DNA of 51,204 nucleotides from an uncultured Prevotella sp. (GTDB taxonomy: Bacteria > Bacteroidota > Bacteroidia > Bacteroidales > Bacteroidaceae), in assembly GCA_937895845.1 (NCBI GenBank), contig CALBLK010000067.1:1-51204 (forward strand). The letters run 5' to 3'. Below are positions 1 to 7,934 of this stretch, piece after piece. Each line of letters begins with the position of its first letter. The stretch's first letter is position 1. Below the pieces are notes generated by a model that was given only the letters and a program-made list of their open reading frames with translations, was not told where the DNA came from and did no database searches. Position numbers and translations under genes: made by a program.

Positions 1-285
1 AGGACGCAGAAGAGCGTGCTGGAGACCAGCAGGGAAGAGGGACGTGAAGAGGGACTTGCGGAAGGACGCGCGGAGGGACGTGAAGAAGGACGCAAAGAAG
101 GACGTGCGGAAGGACGCAAAGAAGGACGTGCGGAAGGACGCGAAGAGGGACGCGCGGAAGGACGCGCGGAGCAACACGCGGAGGATATGCTGGCGGTTGC
201 GAGCAAGATGAAAGCGCAGGGGCTCTCCACAGAGACGATTGCGACCGTGACAGAGCTTTCGGCCGCTGACATCGAGCGAATGTGA
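1..285 (+). CDS. C-terminal part of an Rpn-family recombination-promoting nuclease (5' truncated by window edge)
   Basis: The frame is open from base 1 to the TGA at 283-285, so the gene begins upstream of the window. What is visible is a long Glu-Gly-Arg/Lys repeat tract followed by a short helical tail (KMKAQGLSTETIA, then a DIERM end). That combination is typical of the C-terminus of Rpn/PD-(D/E)XK putative transposases (PDDEXK_2 family), in which the nuclease domain comes first and the tail resembles a small DNA-binding helix pair. The nuclease core is outside the window, so catalytic residues cannot be checked. A GTG at 16 could be mistaken for a start, but the upstream codons are also open and fit the family. 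A terminator hairpin follows at 340. Confidence 0.7.
   Translation, partial: RTQKSVLETSREEGREEGLAEGRAEGREEGRKEGRAEGRKEGRAEGREEGRAEGRAEQHAEDMLAVASKMKAQGLSTETIATVTELSAADIERM
34..177 (+). repeat. In-frame 12-bp coding minisatellite (about 12 units)
   Basis: Twelve consecutive 12-bp units of the form GMRGARGGACGY run without interruption and keep the reading frame, giving a four-residue Glu/Lys-(Glu)-Gly-Arg repeat. Units differ mainly at synonymous or Glu/Lys-changing positions. Such tracts vary in copy number among Rpn homologues. Confidence 0.85.
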
Positions 286-339
286 GCCGGCACCGAGCGT
301 ATCTGACAAGGAAAAGCGACATTTACACAGCATTACAGG

Positions 340-385
340 CATTGGACAGCTCTCTTGTGAGTGCGTGTCCAATGTCTGCTTTTTG
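340..385 (+). terminator. Rho-independent terminator after the Rpn gene
   Basis: A 9-bp perfect stem (CATTGGACA at 340-348 with TGTCCAATG at 366-374) has an extra partly paired loop. A T-rich stretch follows at 380-388. It lies about 55 bp after the Rpn stop codon. Confidence 0.75.
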
Positions 386-413
386 TTTAATTATTCTTAA
401 AAGAATCACACGC

Positions 414-447
414 TTGTCTATTATATAAGGAGAATGACATACTTTTG
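414..447 (+). promoter_or_regulatory. Bacteroidetes-type promoter for the secreted protein gene
   Basis: TACTTTTG at 440-447 matches the Bacteroidetes -7 element TAnnTTTG exactly. A TTG at 414-416 is a candidate -33 element with a slightly long 23-bp spacer. The transcript would have an untranslated leader of roughly 130 nt before the start chosen at 588. Confidence 0.6.
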
Positions 448-587
448 CAGACAAAATGATTAAATGGATTACTTTTTCACAATTTCTTCACACCGTTGAA
501 ACATGACTGAAAGAAACGTGTATTGATACTTTGACAACAAAAAACAAAACATATTTTCAAGTAATGTTTAAATCAACAACAAAAAAC

Positions 588-875
588 ATGAAACAGTATC
601 TACGTATTTACATGGTGCTGCTCCTCGCACTGGTTGCCGGGGCAAGCACGAGTTTTGGACAAACACAAATCTTCTACGAGTCGTTCGACAACTGCAGCGG
701 AACTGGTGGTAACGATAACAAGTGGAGTGGTAATACAGCATCCGGCACCCTTAAAGATGGTAACTACGACAACAGTGGCTGGAAAGTAACATATGGCTAT
801 GCAGCTAGCAAGTGTGTTAGATTAGGAGGTTCTTCTAAGAAAAAAGGCTCTATTATTACCCCCCCATTTCGTTAA
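588..875 (+). pseudogene. N-terminal part of a secreted surface protein, interrupted by a frameshift at a C7 run
   Basis: The ATG at 588 starts a clear signal peptide (MKQYLRIYMVLLLALVAG, with a predicted cut after SFGQ). A beta-rich region beginning QTQIFYESFDNC follows, as in jelly-roll domains of Bacteroidetes surface proteins. TTG 531 and ATG 564 are in frame but only add residues before the signal peptide. Translation runs into TAA 873-875, a few codons after seven C residues at 859-865. The next frame continues the same domain without a gap (see 860-2671). So this is one gene of about 690 residues broken by a single base. One additional C would restore it. It may be a real mutation, a phase-variable tract, -1 slippage, or a sequencing error. 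Confidence 0.7.
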
Positions 876-2671
876 GCGGTAATAACACACTTACCTTCAA
901 GGCTGGAGCATGGAAAGATGACAGCAAGACCATTAAAGTAAGTGTGTCAAATGGTTCGTTAGTGCTTGATGGCGATTCCGCAAGCACACAAACCATAACT
1001 CTGGAAAATGAAAAATTCACCGTTCACACCATGACCATAACCGGTGTAACGGGAGAAACAAAGATAACCTTTGAAGCAGAGTATCCTTCTAAAAACCGCT
1101 TCTTCCTTGACGAGGTGAAGGTGGTTAGTGCCGGAGCGGTTTCCGAGAAGGCAACCACCGTTTCTTTTCCACAGTCATCTTACACCATAGCCAAGGGAGA
1201 CAAATTTGACGCACCGACGGCAACGGTTAAAAGCGCGAAGGATGAGAGCGTGATTGAAAGCGCGACCGTTGAATACAGCTGGACAGGCGACCAAATCGGC
1301 ATACTTGAATCCAACACTGGCAAAGTGACACTCACCGGCCAAGCCGGAAAAGTAACAGTGACGGCAAAGTACGCCGGCGATGCAGACCATGACGCATCTG
1401 AGGGCAGCTACACGCTGACCGTGGTGGATACAGAAGGCGCGGCAAACATCGCTGAGTTTCTCGCCAAGGGAGCCGCTGACAAGACCAAGACTTTCTGCCT
1501 GACACTGAAAGACGCCAAGGTGCTTTACAAAAACTATTCCAATCTCTTTGTCCGCGATGCCTCGGGAGCCATCAACATCTACGGCACCGGTCTGGAGGAC
1601 AGTGCCAGCGTCACTGCCAACGCCATTGTCAACGGCACTATCATCGGAAAATATGACGAGTACAAAGGTCTGCCCGAGCTGGTCAGCGCTGACAACCTGA
1701 CAACGGCAGACAACCTGACCATCACTCCGAGCGAGGAGGCTGCCAAGCCTGTTGAAATCAGCACCGACGACATTGCCAAGTATGTGAACAACCTGGTGAC
1801 GGTCAAGAACGGTACCGTGATTGTTAATGGCTCGGGTAACAACAAAACATACAGCGTGTTCAACGGAGACGACGTGACGGCTCTGATTTACGACAAGTTC
1901 AAGATAGGGTATGACACCCCCTATGACAACGCGAACGTTGACGTTACCGGCATCGTGGTGAAATACAACGAGGACTATGACATCTGCCCCATCGAGAAGT
2001 ATGGCATTGTTTACAACTTCAGGGAGACCGAGAAGAACTACACCATGGGTGTTGGCCCAGCCAAGGTGGCACTGACCCGCACACTCTCAAGCGAGTACTG
2101 GAACACGTTCTGCATTCCGTTCGCCCTCACAGCCGAGCAAGTTGCAGAAGTGTTTGGCGAAGGCACCCAGATTACCGAATATACAGGCACGACAGCAAAC
2201 GGTGTGATGGAGTTCAATGCCGTGACCGCCATTGAGAACACAGTCCCCTACCTCATCAAGCCTGCAAAGACCGTTGTGAACCCCGTTATCGAGGGCGTGA
2301 AGATACTCTACCCCGACGCCAAGGCCGTTGGCACCGACGTGCAGTTCGTGGGCACATACAGCCCCGTTGAGCTGGCCACCGACGGCACCGAGCTCTTCAT
2401 CGGCAAGGACGGCAGAGTGTTCGCCCCCGCAGCAGGCAAAAACAAGATTAACGGCATGCGCGCCTACATCAAGAAAGCCAGCGCGACAGCCACCGTGGCC
2501 GCCATCAGCTTCAACGGCGGCGTGGTTACCGCTGTCGACGGCGTTGAGCTTGAGGGCGCGGACAGCCTGAAGGTGTACAACCTCAACGGACAGTGTGTGG
2601 GCAACGGCACCAAGGGCCTGAAGAAAGGCCTCTACATCGTGAACGGAAAGAAACTGATGATTAACAAATAA
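860..2671 (+). CDS. C-terminal part of the same secreted protein, with OB-fold-like region and Prevotella-type C-terminal tail
   Basis: This frame is open from the C7 run onward and continues the domain begun at 588 (LSGNNTLTFKAGAW follows). An annotator insisting on a start codon would place it at GTG 944. After a jelly-roll segment comes an Ig-like stretch (VSFPQSSYTI to TLTVVDTEG). Next is a segment resembling the OB-fold-like domains of Bacteroidetes surface proteins (ANIAEFLAKG to VTVKNGTVI), then a beta-rich region. The last residues, KGLYIVNGKKLMINK, form the short C-terminal tail seen on many Prevotella exported proteins. No catalytic motif is recognised, so a binding or surface role is inference. 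A small peptide gene follows 24 bp later, probably in the same transcript. Confidence 0.7.
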   Translation, partial: PPISLSGNNTLTFKAGAWKDDSKTIKVSVSNGSLVLDGDSASTQTITLENEKFTVHTMTITGVTGETKITFEAEYPSKNRFFLDEVKVVSAGAVSEKATTVSFPQSSYTIAKGDKFDAPTATVKSAKDESVIESATVEYSWTGDQIGILESNTGKVTLTGQAGKVTVTAKYAGDADHDASEGSYTLTVVDTEGAANIAEFLAKGAADKTKTFCLTLKDAKVLYKNYSNLFVRDASGAINIYGTGLEDSASVTANAIVNGTIIGKYDEYKGLPELVSADNLTTADNLTITPSEEAAKPVEISTDDIAKYVNNLVTVKNGTVIVNGSGNNKTYSVFNGDDVTALIYDKFKIGYDTPYDNANVDVTGIVVKYNEDYDICPIEKYGIVYNFRETEKNYTMGVGPAKVALTRTLSSEYWNTFCIPFALTAEQVAEVFGEGTQITEYTGTTANGVMEFNAVTAIENTVPYLIKPAKTVVNPVIEGVKILYPDAKAVGTDVQFVGTYSPVELATDGTELFIGKDGRVFAPAAGKNKINGMRAYIKKASATATVAAISFNGGVVTAVDGVELEGADSLKVYNLNGQCVGNGTKGLKKGLYIVNGKKLMINK

Positions 2672-2695
2672 AACCAAAGAGAAAGGACATTGACT

Positions 2696-2893
2696 ATGGA
2701 CAAGAAAACATACAGCACTCCCGCCATCAGCATGATGACAATCGAAGAGAACCTGATGGACGCCGTGAGCGGCGGTGTGAACGGCAACGGCACAGGCATC
2801 GACCTCACGAACCCCGTAGAAGGCGGCAACGCCGCCGACGCCGCAGCCAAGGGCAACGGCTCATCACTGTGGCCCGCAGACGACGAGGACTGA
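2696..2893 (+). CDS. Small peptide with a Gly-Gly motif, unknown function
   Basis: The predicted peptide has 65 residues. ATG 2696 is preceded by AAAGGA at 2682-2687 with normal spacing, so it is preferred over the TTG at 2690. The first half (YSTPAISMMTIEENLMDAVSGG) recalls very short Bacteroidales ORFs of the Y-x-P-x-hydrophobic type ending near Ser-Gly-Gly. The second half is rich in Gly, Asn and Ala and ends in acidic PADDED. There is no conventional signal peptide or membrane segment. It lies 24 bp after the surface-protein gene and before a strong terminator, so the two are probably co-transcribed. The Gly-Gly could be a leader-type cleavage site, but no peptidase or transporter gene is adjacent. 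Function is unknown. Confidence 0.6.
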   Translation: MDKKTYSTPAISMMTIEENLMDAVSGGVNGNGTGIDLTNPVEGGNAADAAAKGNGSSLWPADDED

Positions 2894-2917
2894 GCGCAAG
2901 ACACCTTGCACAGCGAC

Positions 2918-2954
2918 AGCGGAGGGTTCCCGGCACAGCCGGGCACCCTCCGCT
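2918..2954 (+). terminator. GC-rich terminator-like hairpin
   Basis: AGCGGAGGGT at 2918-2927 pairs with ACCCTCCGCT at 2945-2954, with further internal CCCGG/CCGGG pairing. The following T-tract is weak (CTGCGTTTGG). It ends the transcript of the surface protein and small peptide. Confidence 0.65.
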
Positions 2955-3076
2955 CTGCGTTTGGCACAGAGGCGGCTCCTGGTGCGCTCCACAGCCCCCA
3001 GGGATATTACCCGCAACATAGCCGTAGCATAACCGTAGCATAACCGCCATAAAAACAGCATAAATATGCCATTCCG

Positions 3077-3108
3077 TTTGCGCGGACAGGAAATAATCAG
3101 TACTTTTG
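3077..3108 (+). promoter_or_regulatory. Promoter of the endonuclease I gene
   Basis: TTTG at 3077-3080, a 20-bp spacer, and TACTTTTG at 3101-3108 form a near-perfect Bacteroidetes promoter 27 bp ahead of the start codon. Just upstream (about 3018-3055) an 11-bp motif, CCGTAGCATAA, is repeated in tandem with decayed copies. Confidence 0.85.
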
Positions 3109-3134
3109 CACACTGACATAACACCAAAAAGACA

Positions 3135-4631
3135 ATGAGAAAGAACAACTGGCAACGGCTGGCCATGGCAGCGCCGGTCGCAATGACAGCCCTCACGGCG
3201 GCCGCGCAGATTCCTGAGGGCTACTACGACGCGCTGAAAGGGAAGAAAGGCGCCGAGCTGAAGACCGCCATCCACGAGATTATCAAAGATGCCAAGGTGC
3301 TTGAGTACGGCTCGGGAGCCAACCACACATGGTGGGGGTTCTACGTGACCGACAATGACAGCGGCTACGTCGTTGACCGTTACAGCAACAACCGCGTCAA
3401 GTTCCAGAGCCGGGGCAGCGTGCCAGGCGGCATGAACATAGAGCACTCGTTCCCCAAGAGCTGGTGGGGAGGCTCGAAGAGGCAGGCCTACAAGGACCTG
3501 TTCAACCTGATGCCCAGCGACTCGAAGGCCAACTCGAGCAAGGGAAACTATGGCATGGGCATTGTGACCCAGACCGGCGGCAAGGGCTACTACGACAACG
3601 GGTGCATCAAGGTGGGCGCCGGCTCGGAAGGGTTCAAGGTGTGGCAGCCCAGCGACGAGTGGAAAGGAGACTTCTCGCGCGGCTACATGTACATGGCCAC
3701 CGCCTACCAAGACTATACCTGGACAAACGACCAGGCGTTCAACTCGCTCCAGCAGGGCGCCTACCCCACGCTGAAGAAGTGGGCCTACACCCTGTATATC
3801 AAATGGGCCAAGGAAGACCCCGTGAGCAAGACCGAGACCGACCGCAACGAGGCTGTGTACGGCATCCAGGGCAACCGCAACCCCTATGTCGACTTCCCCA
3901 ACCTGATGGAGTATGTGTGGGGCGACAGCACCAACGTGCCCTTCAACCCCGAGACCACCGTCAAGTCGGGCGAATACAGCGGCGGAGGCACCGTGACGCC
4001 GCCCGACCCGCCAGCCGGCGAGGTGCCTGTCTATGACGAGGACTTCACGCAAGACGAGGGCGGATGCACCGTGACCTACGACAAGAAGCCCGAGAGCGGC
4101 CTTGAAATATGGCAGATCACCGACAAGTATGGGTGGAAAGCCAACGGCTACGACAGCTCTACCAAGACCCGCCACGACGCCGACGCCACACTCTGGCTGC
4201 CAGAGCTTGACCTCACCGACTACAGCCACGCCACACTGACCTTCAGCCACGCGGTGAACTACTGCGCCACACCCGCCGACTACCTCTCCGTGGTGGCCAA
4301 GACCAGCCGGGGTGCCACGACGCTCACCGGCATCACATGGCCCGCCGGGTCAAGCTGGGCGTTCAACGAGTCGGGCAAAGTGAGCCTCAACGACTTCGCC
4401 GGACAGAAGGTCACCATCGGCTTCCGCTACACGTCGACCACCGGCACCGCGCCCTGCTGGGAAATCAAGCAGGCCTCCGTGACCGCCGGAGGCACCAACA
4501 CAGGCATCAGCGAGCATGAGGCCGGCGCGGGCAAGGCGCACGGCACGGCATGGACAACCGGCGGGCACAGGGCTGACAGCCACTACAAAGGACTTGTCAT
4601 CAAGAACGGAAAGAAATACCTGAACCGTTAA
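3135..4631 (+). CDS. Secreted endonuclease I family nuclease with C-terminal jelly-roll domain
   Basis: The 498-residue protein has a signal peptide (residues 1-24, cut near TAAAQ). The nuclease domain spans about 27-260 and shows the endonuclease I signature: NIEHSFPKSWW at 101-111 with candidate catalytic His104, then NLMPSDSKANSSKGN at 124-138 with the Asn and Asp/Ser positions that support Mg-dependent cleavage. The family degrades DNA or RNA non-specifically outside the cytoplasm, probably for nutrient scavenging. A PPDPPAGE linker near 293-300 leads into a jelly-roll domain (about 300-455). The end, KGLVIKNGKKYLN, resembles the Prevotella export tail. It has its own promoter, and a large hairpin follows, so it is probably monocistronic. 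Confidence 0.9.
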   Translation: MRKNNWQRLAMAAPVAMTALTAAAQIPEGYYDALKGKKGAELKTAIHEIIKDAKVLEYGSGANHTWWGFYVTDNDSGYVVDRYSNNRVKFQSRGSVPGGMNIEHSFPKSWWGGSKRQAYKDLFNLMPSDSKANSSKGNYGMGIVTQTGGKGYYDNGCIKVGAGSEGFKVWQPSDEWKGDFSRGYMYMATAYQDYTWTNDQAFNSLQQGAYPTLKKWAYTLYIKWAKEDPVSKTETDRNEAVYGIQGNRNPYVDFPNLMEYVWGDSTNVPFNPETTVKSGEYSGGGTVTPPDPPAGEVPVYDEDFTQDEGGCTVTYDKKPESGLEIWQITDKYGWKANGYDSSTKTRHDADATLWLPELDLTDYSHATLTFSHAVNYCATPADYLSVVAKTSRGATTLTGITWPAGSSWAFNESGKVSLNDFAGQKVTIGFRYTSTTGTAPCWEIKQASVTAGGTNTGISEHEAGAGKAHGTAWTTGGHRADSHYKGLVIKNGKKYLNR

Positions 4632-4639
4632 TAAACCAT

Positions 4640-4712
4640 AAATAATCGGACTGTAAAAGCGGCTTTTCGACCTATTCAGTCGAAAAGCCGTAACTTTGCA
4701 GTCCGATTATTT
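4640..4712. terminator. Nested perfect palindrome downstream of the endonuclease gene
   Basis: An outer 14-bp perfect stem (4640-4653 with 4699-4712) encloses an inner 12-bp perfect stem (4660-4671 with 4679-4690). The structure begins 8 bp after the endonuclease stop. Its 3' arm contains TAACTTTG (4691-4698), a good -7 element for the ribosomal operon that follows. Confidence 0.7.
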
Positions 4713-4845
4713 CATGGGGAACTCTTAGGCCCCCAGGGGATGGCGTGTTAATAGTTGTGTCTTTGGCCGGGCGCAACGGTTAGTGAATCGCCTTCCGACA
4801 ACGAAATGAAACAATGTTTTTTAGTAGTAAAATTTAAACGTTAAA
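4691..4845 (+). promoter_or_regulatory. Promoter and 5' leader of the rplM-rpsI operon
   Basis: TAACTTTG at 4691-4698 matches the -7 consensus. No good -33 TTTG is visible at the right distance, since that region is the inner stem of the palindrome. Transcription from here would give an untranslated leader of about 140 nt with GC-rich stretches (GGCCCCCAGGGG and GGCCGGGCGC). Ribosomal-protein leader RNAs have been proposed upstream of L13 genes in this class. Whether this is one cannot be settled by eye. Confidence 0.5.
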
Positions 4846-5307
4846 ATGAACACTTTAAGTTACAAGACTATTTCCATTAACAGGGAAACAGCGAAGAAGG
4901 AGTGGGTTGTGATCGACGCAACAGACCAGGTTGTCGGCCGCCTCTGCTCCAAAGTGGCAAAGCTCATCCGCGGAAAGTACAAGCCCACCTTTACGCCCCA
5001 CGTGGACTGCGGCGACAATGTGATTATCATCAACGCCGCCAAGGTGAAGTTCACCGGCAAGAAAGAGACCGACAAGGTCTACACCCGCTACACCGGCTAT
5101 CCCGGAGGCCAGCGCTTCAACACCCCCGCCCAGCTCCGCCAGAAGCCCGACGGCATTGAGAAGATACTCCGTCACGCTGTCAAGGGTATGCTGCCCAAAG
5201 GCCCGCTCGGCCGCAGCCTTCTGAAAAACCTCTACATCTACGAGGGCACAGAGCACATCCACCAGGCACAGAAGCCCAAAGCAATCGATATTAACCAGTA
5301 TAAATAA
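4846..5307 (+). CDS. rplM: 50S ribosomal protein L13
   Basis: The 153-residue protein has the L13 signatures WVVIDATDQVVGRL near the N-terminus, IRGKYKPTFTPHVDCGD, then YTRYTGYPGG and HAVKGMLPKGPLGR. L13 is an early assembly protein of the large subunit. The gene starts the rplM-rpsI pair, the usual bacterial arrangement, with rpsI 9 bp downstream. Length and start are normal for Bacteroidales. The initiation region is A/T-rich without a strong Shine-Dalgarno sequence, as is common in this phylum. Confidence 0.97.
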   Translation: MNTLSYKTISINRETAKKEWVVIDATDQVVGRLCSKVAKLIRGKYKPTFTPHVDCGDNVIIINAAKVKFTGKKETDKVYTRYTGYPGGQRFNTPAQLRQKPDGIEKILRHAVKGMLPKGPLGRSLLKNLYIYEGTEHIHQAQKPKAIDINQYK

Positions 5308-5316
5308 TAAGGAAGA

Positions 5317-5703
5317 ATGGAAGTAGTTAATGCAATAGGTCGCCGCAAGAGCGCTGTCGCTCGCGTTTATGTAAGCGAAGGTACCGGCAAGATTACCATC
5401 AACAAGAAGGATATCAGCGTTTATTTCCCCTCAGCCATCCTGCAGTATGTGGTGAAGCAGCCCCTCCTGCTGCTCGAGGCAGCCGAGAAATACGACATCA
5501 AGGCCAACCTTGACGGTGGCGGATTCACCGGGCAGAGCCAGGCGCTGCGCCTCGCCATCGCCCGCGCACTGGTCAAGATTAACGAGGAAGACAAGAAAGC
5601 GCTGAAGAGCAAAGGCTTCATGACCCGCGACTCGCGCGCCGTCGAGCGCAAGAAGCCGGGACGCCCCAAGGCTCGCCGCCGCTTCCAGTTCAGCAAGCGC
5701 TAA
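5317..5703 (+). CDS. rpsI: 30S ribosomal protein S9
   Basis: The 128-residue protein begins MEVVNAIGRRKSAVARVY and ends in RRRFQFSKR, the basic tail of S9 that reaches the ribosomal P site. The internal GGFTGQSQALRLAIARAL motif and the DSRAVERKKPGRPKARRR stretch are diagnostic. AAGGAAG lies just before ATG 5317 and may act as a ribosome-binding site. It is the second gene of the rplM operon. rpsB follows after 130 bp, which contain a GC-rich potential hairpin (about 5733-5780) but no clear promoter, so transcription may continue into rpsB-tsf. Confidence 0.97.
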   Translation: MEVVNAIGRRKSAVARVYVSEGTGKITINKKDISVYFPSAILQYVVKQPLLLLEAAEKYDIKANLDGGGFTGQSQALRLAIARALVKINEEDKKALKSKGFMTRDSRAVERKKPGRPKARRRFQFSKR

Positions 5704-5833
5704 TGCCGCAGCCTGACACGTTTAGCATCTAAACCGGCCCGACTCCTCGATAGAATCGGGAGAGGACTACCCGCCGGTTGATTCTAACAAGAATAAAAAA
5801 GAAAGTAAACAACAATTTAAAAGCAAAGAGACA

Positions 5834-6739
5834 ATGTCAAGAACAAACTTTGATATGCTGCTGCAGGCCGGCTGCCACTTCGGCCACCTCCGCCGCAAAT
5901 GGAACCCCGCCATGGCTCCCTACATCTACACCGAGCGCAATGGCATCCACATCATAGACCTTCACAAGACCGTAGCCAAAATCGACGAAGCTGCGGAGGC
6001 CCTCAAACAGATTGCCAAGTCGGGCAAGAAGGTGCTGTTCGTCGCTACTAAAAAACAGATTAAGGACGTGGTTGCCGAGAAGGCAGCGAGCGTCAACATG
6101 CCCTACGTGGCCGAGCGCTGGCCGGGCGGCATGCTCACAAACTTCCCCACCATCCGCAAGGCCGTGAAGAAGATGACCAACATCGACAAGCTGATGAACG
6201 ACGGCACATACAGCAACCTGTCGAAGCGCGAGCTGCTGCAAATCACACGCCAGCGCGCCAAGTTGGAGAAGAACCTCGGCTCTATCGCCGACCTGACCCG
6301 CCTTCCCTCAGCCCTCTTCGTGGTCGACGTGCTCAAGGAGGCCATCGCAGTGAAAGAGGCCAACCGCCTGGGCATCCCCGTGTTCGGCATCGTTGACACC
6401 AACTCCGACCCCCGGAACATCGACTTTGTCATCCCCGCCAACGACGACGCCAAGGAGAGCGTCGAGGTAATCCTCGCTGCCTGCTGCGCAGCCATCGCCG
6501 AGGGACTCGAGGAGCGCAAGGCCGAGAAGGCCGACGAGACCGCCGCACAGGCACAGGCCGACGCCGAGAACGCAGAGGACAAGCCCAGACGCGCACGCAA
6601 GGCACGCAAGGACGCACCCAAGGCCACCGAGGCTCCCGCAGCTGCTGCCACTGAGACTCCGGCTGCTGCCACCGAGGCACCCGCAGCCGCTCCCGAAGCT
6701 CCCGCAGCAGAGGAGACCGAGGCGCCGGCAGAGGCATAA
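5834..6739 (+). CDS. rpsB: 30S ribosomal protein S2 with a long Ala/Glu/Pro-rich C-terminal tail
   Basis: The 301-residue protein has the S2 core at 1-230: GCHFGHLRRKWNPAM, YIYTERNGIHIIDL, VLFVATKKQIKD, ERWPGGMLTNF and PVFGIVDTNSDPRNIDFVIPANDDA. S2 sits on the small subunit and helps recruit S1 and mRNA. After the core there is a tail of about 65 residues made of acidic and Ala-rich repeats (KADETAAQAQAD, then several APAAA/TEAPA units) with a short Arg/Lys patch (RRARKARKDAPK). Tails of this kind occur in some Bacteroidales S2 proteins and are probably disordered. tsf follows after 71 bp, the conserved rpsB-tsf arrangement. Confidence 0.97.
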   Translation: MSRTNFDMLLQAGCHFGHLRRKWNPAMAPYIYTERNGIHIIDLHKTVAKIDEAAEALKQIAKSGKKVLFVATKKQIKDVVAEKAASVNMPYVAERWPGGMLTNFPTIRKAVKKMTNIDKLMNDGTYSNLSKRELLQITRQRAKLEKNLGSIADLTRLPSALFVVDVLKEAIAVKEANRLGIPVFGIVDTNSDPRNIDFVIPANDDAKESVEVILAACCAAIAEGLEERKAEKADETAAQAQADAENAEDKPRRARKARKDAPKATEAPAAAATETPAAATEAPAAAPEAPAAEETEAPAEA

Positions 6740-6810
6740 AGGCGCCGGCGGCAAACAGACCGGCGACACCAAACATCAGTATCAACAACAAACAGAATTT
6801 AAAGACAATT

Positions 6811-7809
6811 ATGGCTTACAAACCAAATATGGAAGACATCAAGAAGCTGCGCACCATGACCGGCGCCGGCCTCGCTGATGTCAAGAAAGCGCTCACCGAG
6901 GCTGAGGGCAATTTCGACAAGGCTATGGAGATTATCCGCGAAAAGGGCCAGGCTATCGCCGCCAAGCGCAGCGACCGCGAGACCGCAAACGGCTGCGTGC
7001 TGGTGAAAGCGGCCAACGGCTTTGCCGCCATCATCGCCCTCAAGTGCGAGACCGACTTCGTGGCCAACGGCGCAGACTACATCAAGCTGACCCAGGACAT
7101 CCTCGACGCCGCCGTGGCTGCCAAGGCCAAGAGCCTTGACGAGGTGAAGGAACTGACCATCGCCGACGGCACCAAGGTGCAGGACGCCGTGGTGGCACGC
7201 TCGGGCATCACCGGCGAGAAGATGGAACTCGACGGCTACAACTTCATCGAGGGCGACAACGTGTCGTGCTATGACCACATGAACAAGCACAACCTCTGCA
7301 CCATGGTGCAGACCAACAAGCCCGCCGAGGAGCAGGCACACGCCATTGCCATGCAGGTGGCAGCCATGAACCCCGTGGCACTTGACGAGGCCAGCGTACC
7401 GCAGGACGTGAAGGACACCGAGCTGAAGGTGGCCATCGAGAAGACCAAGGAGGAGCAGATTCAGAAAGCCGTTGAGGGCGCGCTGAAGAAAGCCGGCTAC
7501 AACCTGTATATCGCCGAGAACGAGGAGCACATCGCCGAGGGCATTGCCAAGGGCAACATCACCGAGGCACAGGCCGAGGATATCCGCAGAATCAAGAAGG
7601 AGGAAGCCGAGAAGAAGGCTGCCAACATGCCCGAGCAGATGATTCAGAACATCGCCAAGGGCCGCATGGCCAAGTTCTTCAAGGAGTCGTGCCTGCTCAA
7701 CCAGGAGTTCATCCAGGACAGCAAGCTGACCGTGAGCGAATACCTCAAGGCTGCCGACAAGGATCTCACTGTTATCGCCTTCAAGCGTTTCACACTGCGC
7801 GCCGAGTAA
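6811..7809 (+). CDS. tsf: Elongation factor Ts
   Basis: The 332-residue protein starts with the EF-Ts helical N-module (IKKLRTMTGAGLADVKKALTEAEGNFDKAMEIIREKG). The dimerisation core follows with its usual CETDFVANG motif. It catalyses exchange of GDP for GTP on EF-Tu in the cytoplasm. It is somewhat longer than the E. coli protein, in line with Bacteroidetes forms, which carry an insertion in the core. It lies directly downstream of rpsB, and a strong terminator ends the operon. Confidence 0.97.
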   Translation: MAYKPNMEDIKKLRTMTGAGLADVKKALTEAEGNFDKAMEIIREKGQAIAAKRSDRETANGCVLVKAANGFAAIIALKCETDFVANGADYIKLTQDILDAAVAAKAKSLDEVKELTIADGTKVQDAVVARSGITGEKMELDGYNFIEGDNVSCYDHMNKHNLCTMVQTNKPAEEQAHAIAMQVAAMNPVALDEASVPQDVKDTELKVAIEKTKEEQIQKAVEGALKKAGYNLYIAENEEHIAEGIAKGNITEAQAEDIRRIKKEEAEKKAANMPEQMIQNIAKGRMAKFFKESCLLNQEFIQDSKLTVSEYLKAADKDLTVIAFKRFTLRAE

Positions 7810-7845
7810 GACACTGCCACACGAGGCAAGTCTCACAATAAGACC

Positions 7846-7885
7846 AAGCCAGGCTTCTCCCCGGGGAGAAGCCTGGCTTTTCTTT
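7846..7885 (+). terminator. Terminator of the rpsB-tsf operon
   Basis: A 32-bp perfect palindrome (7847-7878, centred on CCCCGGGG) is followed by TTTTCTTTG. It lies 37 bp after the tsf stop codon. Confidence 0.92.
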
Positions 7886-7934
7886 GTCAGGCAGTCGCTT
7901 GTGCCTGTCTGCTATGAGAGGGTTTCACCTTTTT

